Source: Doryteuthis pealeii (lineage: Eukaryota > Mollusca > Cephalopoda > Myopsida > Loliginidae). From it: DNA of 64,000 bases. The notes below the pieces were generated by a model. The model was not told where the DNA came from. It saw only the letters and a program-made list of their open reading frames with translations, and searched no databases. Positions 57,066 to 64,000 of this stretch are shown piece by piece (the first letter of the stretch is position 1; each line of letters begins with the position of its first letter). The stretch lies in NCBI GenBank assembly GCA_023376005.1, contig CM042143.1:88509140-88573139 (forward strand), given 5' to 3'. The position numbers and the translations under genes were made by a program.

Positions 57066-58967
57066 ATCTTAATTTAAGAGTCATTTTCACACAAGAAGAA
57101 AACAAGGCTATTTATAAAAACAAGACACAGTACATTATATATATTTATATATATATATATAATGAAGGATAGTAAATAGGAAAGGTGTTCAATTCTAAAT
57201 TAGCAGAGCAGATTTAAAACCTCAAATACATATTATGGTATAATACTGTTACTCAAGTTTCATGCATATTAGGCAAATCTTCAGACGGGTGAATAGTAAA
57301 AAGTGGTTGGTAAAGTGTTTGTATAATGTGATAGAATCTTTTTTAGATGAGACTTATGCCACAAAATCATAAAATGCTTAGGGATATTAATGTACACAGT
57401 GTTCAGATGTAAAAGAAAAGAAAATAAAACAAATAAATTTAAAAGGGGCATAAATATGGGATTAATTAGGGTCAGGTGGTAGTTGACACTAGAAAAATTT
57501 GTTGATATGTCTACATTTAGAAACTAGTTCACTTTTGATCAGCAAATCTTTATCATGTGTGTGTGTGTGTGTTGTGTGTATGTAATGTTTTTACAAAAAA
57601 AGCTAAAAAGTAAATTTAACAATATTTGATAAGTGAACCATAGTGACACCAAATAAACTCAAAGGTCAATTTTAATAATGGCATATGCTTTGCCATAAAC
57701 ATGTTGCCCATACTGATACTTTTGGAGACATTCTAACTGATTACTGATTATAGTAATCATATTGATTACTATAGGGGATAAACAAACAAATTTACTTTTA
57801 TTGTCCAAGAAACAGCACAAAAGATTTTAATGTCATCTTGAGTTACATTACAAGGTTGAAATCATACTATAAGAATTGTGAGGTCTTAACTCATAGCTAA
57901 CACCTGTATTCCTATAATGCATTAGGTTATCCAAAAGAGGGTAAACCTAACACATAATATTTGGTTGGGAAAAAGACAAGTCAATTAATGCTTCATAAGA
58001 TTAATTACACAACATACAAAGAAGGAACAAAGTACCAGTCCCAAACTATAAAAGGGTCACAATGCTTCCATGGAACATGAAGAAAGTTTTTAACAACAAA
58101 GGGGTGGAAACCACTTATTATTTCTCAAGAGGTCTAAAAGACAGGTACCTTTGGTAGCTGCTGAGTGTGAACGACCACGTCTGTCACTTTCAGCATAATG
58201 TTCGTAAAAAGAAGATATTCTTACTGGACCAATAATGACACAACATTGAAGAGCCCCTTAAACAATGTAAAAAGGGAGACCATTCTATTTTGTCTTCCAA
58301 CAATACTATCACAATATGTGAAATTAATGGAAATGCTGTTTTTTTAACATGGTTTTCAAATTTAAAAAAAAGTCATTTCTGCATCTCTAATTTCAATAAT
58401 GTATAGTCCAAGACTCATGTCATTTTGAGTTTCATTAAATGTTTAAATATTACAATATTTTAATTTAATACAAACACTGTTATTTAGCATGTGGATTGCA
58501 ATTAAGTAATAAGTAATTTTTGCATTGTCAATTTCAAAAATCAAGATTGTCACAAATGTATTTCATTTAATCTTGAGTTACATTAAAATGTTGAAATTTC
58601 ACAATCACAATATTTCAATTTAATGGAAACACTGTTTTTAAAATTGAATAATATCTCCTTTCTGTAAATGCAAATTATCACAATGCTTAGTCCAAGAAAC
58701 TGCCAAAAATTATATTTCATGTCAATTTGAGTTTCATCACAATGTTGAAATTTTACAATCACAATATTTAATGGTGAAACTTATTTTAACAGAAGTTTTT
58801 CAATTAAATAACAAGTCCATTCGGAATTTCCAATTTTAAAATTCAAGATTACCACAAATGAATATCCTATTATCTTTAAGATTCCTAAGAATGTTGAAAT
58901 TTTACAATTTTACTGTTCTTCTACAAGGATGGATTTGGTATGATTTTGTGTTCACATCACTTCAGGG

Positions 58968-59205
58968 TCACTGGTTTAGCTCAGTCGGTAGAGTGTTCGG
59001 CTAGGAACCACAAGGTTCCTTGCCCGATACCGGCCCTCGCCAACTCAGCGCATGAGTAGCACAGGGATCTGTGCGGTAAAGTAAGGAGCTGATGGTAGGT
59101 GTGGCTCTCCACCTCAGATGCCAAAAAACAATCTTCTTGGTCTAGCGCTAGTGAAAAGGGGATAGACTCCTTCGCTGTCTTGTTGATACCGACTTTAGGC
59201 CACCC
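58968..59205 (+). repeat. SINE family 1 in the right arm of the giant inverted repeat
   Basis: It has box A TAGCTCAGTCGGTAGAG, a degenerate box B, and the full body with hallmark GTGAAAAGGGGATAGACTCC. It is cleaner than its left-arm mirror. Confidence 0.83.
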
Positions 59206-59819
59206 CAATGACTTTACTTACTTATAGCTTCAGTAGCTAATACCACTTCTTATAATATGTTAGGAGGCCCCAGTAAAGCCTCTGAATGCAGGTGAATATA
59301 CAGGGTGCGGCATAAGTAACGCCCTTTGTTTAAGTGGAACAAGATTAAAGCCTTTTTTATTATTTTGATAGTACAATTGAATTGATTTTACTCTCAGTTC
59401 CCTTGTTAATCTCATGGTTGTATAAAATATCTGAAAAAATAAAGATTTAGAAAATTAATTAAAGAAAATAATAAAGAAAATAGACATTATAAGATAAGAA
59501 ATTAAAAAGGCGGTACTTATGCTGCACCCAGTATACAACAAATTCCAACAAAGAGATAACATAACACATACAGACTTTATTGTCTGAGCAACATTCAACA
59601 TAAAATACAAAACAATGAAGATGAACGTCCTAAGGAAGAAAGAATTCAACAAAGAGATAAAAGTCCTATCTCAAAAGGTTGTTGTTTATTTAATACAGGA
59701 CCATGTGGTAGTGACCTCCATGCAGACATGTGAGTGTAAAAAGGCTCGCATGTTATATGGCTATTCACAAGGCTGGTGAGCCAAAAACCTCTATGGAGTA
59801 TTGAGTATAATAATGGCAC

Positions 59820-60073
59820 ATGTATAGTTAAAGTAATGAATGTATTGGAATATTCCACACTCTCTCTTACCCATGTGGTCTGACTATATATATAGAAAGC
59901 ACTGCATTATGCTGGGCTGGTTTCGAGGATTAGTAGTGTGCCTTACTATTTCTTGTCTGTCTTATTGTATCTCTCTGCAATAAAACCCTCTATCTTAAAT
60001 CTACGAACGTGTTGACTGGTCCTTCCACTTGACTACAGCCTAGTTTGGTTGTATCCCTTTTAAGGACACAACA
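59820..60073 (+). mobile_element. LTR of a retrotransposon, followed by a primer-binding site
   Basis: It has a TATA-like run at 59885-59894, an AATAAA at 59979-59984 and ends ACACAACA at 60073. TGGCGACGAG follows at 60075, in the position and form of a tRNA primer-binding site. The 5' boundary is approximate. Only about 340 bases of internal region follow before a Helitron. The mirrored copy is at about 47183-47430 (-). Confidence 0.65.
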
Positions 60074-60414
60074 GTGGCGACGAGTGATTCAAACTCATAG
60101 CAAGAAAGACCCCAACACCGTTCTAATATGTAAGATGTACAACAGTAGTAATTACGGATTTAACAGACTCACATTGAAAATACTCAATGGAAGTACACAA
60201 GGAAAAAGTTTTCAGTAATTGTAGGTAACATTTACTACTGGGGCACACGTAGAACTATTTTTGGAAACAGTGAGAAGCATGTTTTTTTCTTGAAAAGGAA
60301 TAATGTCGTTAAGACTCTTCTTCCCTATTTTCAGTCAACTTAAACAAAAAGTAAAAATTGTGTTGCTTGACTCAATATGGGGTTTGAACTTGAATCACTA
60401 TATTATGAAAGACT

Positions 60415-60808
60415 AGTACAAAATAAAAAAACGCCCTCCGGGCGATGTAAAAATAGATTTTTGAAACATATTGCCTGAGGTGTGGGAGTAAAAAATTCAA
60501 TGTCAGCGAGTTTGTACCCTAAGTAAGTAAAATCATCAAATTCGTTAAAGGATTTAAAAATAAAACAATTTGAAATGTAAACTTTAAATATGTATTAAAA
60601 TAAAACAAACTATATATAGATATATAATACCAGTCATGTATTTATTAAAACTTGTTTTAAAAAACAATGAGGACTGTCTAATGTTGCATGTTCAAATTTT
60701 GAGTGTATTTATTCTATGTTATGACGATTTTGGGTAATGTGACGTAAGCAGTGACGTAATTTTTGTTACAGACAAAAACCGGAAGCGAATCTCCATTATT
60801 AATAGAGA
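60415..60808 (-). mobile_element. Non-autonomous Helitron, family 2 (right arm)
   Basis: On the minus strand it starts TCTCTATTAATAATGGAG after an A. It ends with hairpin CGCCCGGAGGGCG, then a 15-base AT stretch, CTAG, and T. Its 5' terminus resembles family 1 (AATGGAGATT, then CTGTAAC), but the hairpin and spacer differ. It lies downstream of an LTR and primer-binding site. Confidence 0.75.
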
Positions 60809-61438
60809 TTGTGTTTTTCCTGAAAAAGAAAAAATATTCTTGCATGGACATTATTTAATAACAATAGTTTTTTTGTTCAATCTGGAGATCCCAGATGAGA
60901 AAAAGAGAGTTTTTCTCTGGCTGTGTTTAAATAGCCAAATAGTGACCCCCCCCCCAATGGCAAACCCTGGTGGCAAGGGAAGATAACCCTTTTTCCAATC
61001 TCAATCCTATTTCAACAAAGGAAGACAATCGCTACATTGGCATTAGATAACCACAAAGTTTGATATGCCACTAAACTTTAATGCTTGTCTTTTGTATTAA
61101 TTCTTTATTTGTTTTTATCGTTACAGAAAGGATCTTGTAGAGGGATGAAGAAACTTAAGGAACGGGACCAAAGACCAGTAAGATTCCTGGCAGAAACCGA
61201 CTGACCCGTTGTGTGCCTTGTGAATTCCACAGAAACTTCAACATGTCAGAAGAATTCCCACAGAATTATTTTACCAAAGTCTGTGGAATATGTCAACCAA
61301 CAACAAAGATCCGTTTCTGACCTCAAGAATTTTCTTTTGTCAAAACAACAGGATGTAACAACTTTCAAGAAATTTCGAAGACATCTCTAATACATTTTTT
61401 CTTTTTTTTTTTTTTTTTTGTTGTAATATCTAAAAACT

Positions 61439-61744
61439 TTACAATGCTGCCAATCTGTGCACCATTGTCCAGATCGGTTTGGACAGTGTCTGGAGCCATG
61501 GTTGGCTTACGTACTTAAAGATTTGCAAATATGGCGTTATGAGTGAAGTGAACCCGTCACTTGTCTCGTTGCTTTGGCTGTGTTTTGCTTTGTTTGTTTC
61601 TGGTTTGGTACTCCTTGTTTTTGTAGTACTCGTTCCAGGCGCCAAATTATTAGACACCATCTGTAGAGTCCTTTTTTCCACATGTGTATCTGGTTGGTGT
61701 AAACGTTGGTGCCCTTTCCCTCTTGGCTGGAGGTGTATGGTCAT
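61439..61744 (-). other. Unassigned 101-codon ORF
   Basis: A hydrophilic Thr/Lys/Asn-rich middle is followed by a C-terminal LITPYLQIFKYVSQPWLQTL. I do not recognise it. It crosses the putative primer-binding site and overlaps an open frame on the other strand, so it is doubtful. Confidence 0.2.
61620..61660 (-). other. Possible LTR end and primer-binding site
   Basis: The minus strand reads GTCTAATAATTTGGCGCC then TGGAACGAG, resembling an LTR end followed by a TGGCGCC-type primer-binding site. If so, the minus-strand frame 61744-61439 would span the start of an internal region. No gag or pol similarity was recognised. Confidence 0.3.
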
Positions 61745-62045
61745 GGATACAGTGTGGCCTATAGAACAAGTCTAAAGCATTTTTTTTTTGACAAGAACCG
61801 ATTCTTTTGATGGTCAAGTCAAGAGGTATCTATGATTGTGTATGGGAAAGGGTGCATTATTTTTATTTGGTACCCTTTTCCTCTTGTTTGGAAGTGTATG
61901 GTCATGGATACAGTGTGGCTTATAGATCAAGTCTAAAGAATTTTTTGTGACAAAAACCGATTCTGTGATTGTAGGGAACATGTTTCAGTGGTCAAGACTA
62001 GGGGGTATGTATGATTGTGTATGGGGGAGTGGTGCATTATTTCTA
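61700..62045 (+). repeat. Two-copy tandem repeat, about 175 bases per unit
   Basis: GTGTATGGTCATGGATACAG and GATTGTGTATGGG each occur twice, at about 61730/61896 and 61836/62012. The copies differ by a small insertion (GTGATTGTAGGGAACATG in the second). Confidence 0.65.
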
Positions 62046-62395
62046 TCTTGATTTGGTGCGAGCTGAATGTAACATGTGAAGTGTAGTTATCTATTTGGAG
62101 TTAGACATTTTAATCTACTGATTGTGATTTAGTCATCAAATTTTTAGGGTTGTGGACGTTTAGATATTAAAAAAAAATTGCTTTTGCCGTAGTAATTATT
62201 TTTATAGTTTTCTAACCAAATTTCTATTTACTTGATTCACTCATCGTTTATCTTTTAGAACTTGCCATTAGTTGTTTTAGAGATTAATTCTAATTGTCTT
62301 ATGTCAAAAAAGAATTCATTTTGAAATTGCTTGAACAAATCACTTTTCGAATAACATCTAACTTAGAATTATACTTTTGATAAACAACTCGTACC

Positions 62396-62610
62396 GTGTT
62401 TCGCCAAAAATAAAACGGGGCTTATATTAATTTTCACTCTGAAATATAACACTAGGCTTATTTTGGGGGAATGTTGAGTGTTTGCGTCGCATGATTTGCT
62501 TGTGAAGAATACTTATTTCTTTTGTTTGTCTGCCACTCTCAACTAGGGGTTATTTTAAAATCATCCTGAAAAAATCACTCTAGGTCTTATTTTAAGGGAA
62601 ACACGGTATG
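62396..62610. mobile_element. MITE with CCGTGTTTCGCC termini
   Basis: It runs from CCGTGTTTCGCCAAAAATAA to TTAAGGGAAACACGG and is bounded by TA on both sides. It shares GGCTTATATTAATTTTCAC with 15400-15440. Confidence 0.72.
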
Positions 62611-62989
62611 ATTCTGATAGCAAAGTGCACTAAACAACAACAGTATTGACTAATGTGATCAAGCAAAAGCTCAACTCTTTTTTTATTTTTTTTTTAAATC
62701 TCAAGAAACAGGGCGTTGCATTCTTTTAATTGGCAAGCTGCCATATTGAAAAAAGCTATGGAATATTTTATCATGGAAAATTATAAATTCCATGATTCCT
62801 TTTTGGATTATGAAGTTTTTTCAATGTCTTCTTTGAGATTTTCAAGACTTTTTTTTTTAAAGAAGAAAACACACAGTTCAATACACAAAGACCCACTAAA
62901 GAAAACCCAAATAATTGCTCACTGAAAGCTTTAAAAATATCTATTGAATATATATAATTTTTTATGGCTGCCCATTGATATTTGATGCC

Positions 62990-63230
62990 TATTAACCCTC
63001 TATCTACCACTGTCACCCGCAATAGCATGGTTCCAAATGGTTGACAAGCTAGTATTGTATCACTGATTCTTTACTACTACTTAATAGAAATGTGTTTATT
63101 TAATTCATTTCTCTTTTTTAACTCTAAACCATTTTTTAAGAGCTGACGATCTATGGTGTTTTCGAGGGGGGGGGGTTTACAGCATTTTGATTGTCACGTG
63201 GTTTGGGGCGCTCTGGTAGATAAAGAGTTA
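62990..63230 (+). repeat. Second copy of the AACCCTNTATCTACCACTG repeat
   Basis: It runs from AACCCTCTATCTACCACTGTC to GCGCTCTGGTAGATAAAGAG. It aligns end to end with 38305-38510 and has a (G)n run at 63166-63175. Confidence 0.65.
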
Positions 63231-63482
63231 ATTGATTTTAAAAGCAAATAACTTGCATAAATATTTTTCAAGATGAAAATGTGTCACAATATATCTCCAG
63301 TGATACTCTCCTTAGCAACGAGAGAGTCGATGTTGATAGTCAACAGTTCTTCAAAAGTACTAGATTTTTCTTTCAGCAAATCGTATTTTTTAATTTGCTT
63401 ATAGGAATAGTATTTCCTAATAGCTTTGAGCAGAATTACTAGGGCGAGTCAAAAGTTTTGCAATATTTTTGGTAAAGGGTCC

Positions 63483-63835
63483 AGTTTAACTTGATAGAAG
63501 ACCTACCTAGGAATTGCAAGGTTCCTGGTATCAACACCGGTCTCAACTCAACACATGAGTAGCACAGATTGCATAATCTGATCTGTGGAGTAAAGTCGAC
63601 TTGAAAGGGCCGATTTAGCTCAGTTGGTAGAGCATCTGCTGAGGAACCACAAGGTTCTGGGTTCAATACCACCACTCGCCAACACATCACTTGCATAGCA
63701 CAGCTTGGATCTATGTGATAAAGTGGGGAGCTTCACCTCAGCAAAAACAATCTTCCTGGTCTAGCACTAGCGAAAAGGGGATAGATTCCCTCACTATCCG
63801 GCTGATACCGATAATAGGCCACTCTGCCAACTTTT
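63483..63835 (+). repeat. SINE family 1, a full copy preceded by a partial copy
   Basis: The full copy starts near 63606, with box A TAGCTCAGTTGGTAGAGC, box B GGTTCAATACC and the complete tail to about 63835. A diverged partial copy (box B and middle, 63483-63605) precedes it in the same orientation, a dimer-like arrangement. Confidence 0.8.
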
Positions 63836-64000
63836 GTTTTATTCTTTAAGTTACAACAAAAGCAGTCTAGAATTCAAAGTAGAGGCCATCCTGCTGCAAT
63901 CTTTTTGTCAATTCTTTTATCCCATGCTGATACCAGTTATTTTCTTTTGAAGCAAAGAACCTCCTTGACGCTCCTCTTGGTTTGTTGAATTGTTGCGAAT

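Larger units (their letters stand above)
53685..61405 (-). repeat. Giant inverted repeat, right arm
   Basis: It is the mirror of the left arm, ending near a poly-T run at 61393-61420 (the left arm starts with poly-A at 45493-45503). It holds, in order, the mirrored family B copy, an LTR-like segment, satellite units, SINE, LTR with primer-binding site and Helitron family 2. Confidence 0.93.

Noticed and set aside
63606..63680. Genuine tRNA gene
   Set aside because: Box A and box B are good, but the acceptor stem and 3' end are missing and the sequence continues into the SINE body found at a dozen other sites.

Overview
This is a 64-kb piece of an AT-rich animal nuclear genome. It has introns with GT-AG splice sites, very many short interspersed and foldback repeats, and long (AT)n tracts. 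The two recognisable genes are ordinary metazoan genes. Both encode proteins of bilaterian type, and the repeat landscape (tRNA-derived SINEs, Helitrons, hAT and mariner MITEs, Penelope-like and non-LTR remnants) would fit a mollusc or another lophotrochozoan. The species is an inference I cannot confirm from the sequence.

Gene 1 (+ strand, 2045-8212) is the 3' half of OSTF1. Four exons encode the ankyrin repeats and the acidic C-terminal tail, and the SH3-encoding 5' exons lie before the window. Gene 2 (- strand, 37456-21135) is the 3' third of TP53BP1. Eight exons encode the basic nuclear-localisation linker and both BRCT repeats, down to the stop codon. All splice phases agree. The Tudor-encoding exons should lie upstream, beyond 37456, and I did not find them. 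The genes converge tail-to-tail across about 13 kb of repeat-filled intergenic DNA, and they share no evident pathway.

Layout: 1-2044, repeats and part of an OSTF1 intron; 2045-8212, OSTF1; 8213-21134, intergenic (CR1/L2-like remnant, mariner and hAT MITEs, a Helitron, SINEs); 21135-37456, TP53BP1 with repeat-rich introns; 37457-45392, transposon remnants and purine-rich low-complexity DNA, with increasing small indels in known repeats; 45393-45492, a run of exactly 100 N; 45493 to about 61405, a huge inverted repeat (about 8-kb arms, 53-base spacer at 53632-53684); 61405-64000, LTR-like, MITE and SINE sequence.

The most striking structure is the 16-kb inverted repeat beside the gap. It may be a real palindrome, but its position, the indel noise and a T-rich tract found in only one arm make a long-read or gap-filling artefact at least as likely. 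The best-supported biology outside the genes is a set of non-autonomous transposons with intact ends and target-site duplications: two Helitron families, several 8-bp-TSD MITEs, a nested MITE-in-mariner insertion, and a 159-base perfect inverted repeat inside an OSTF1 intron. No CRISPR array, operon or prokaryotic feature is present.
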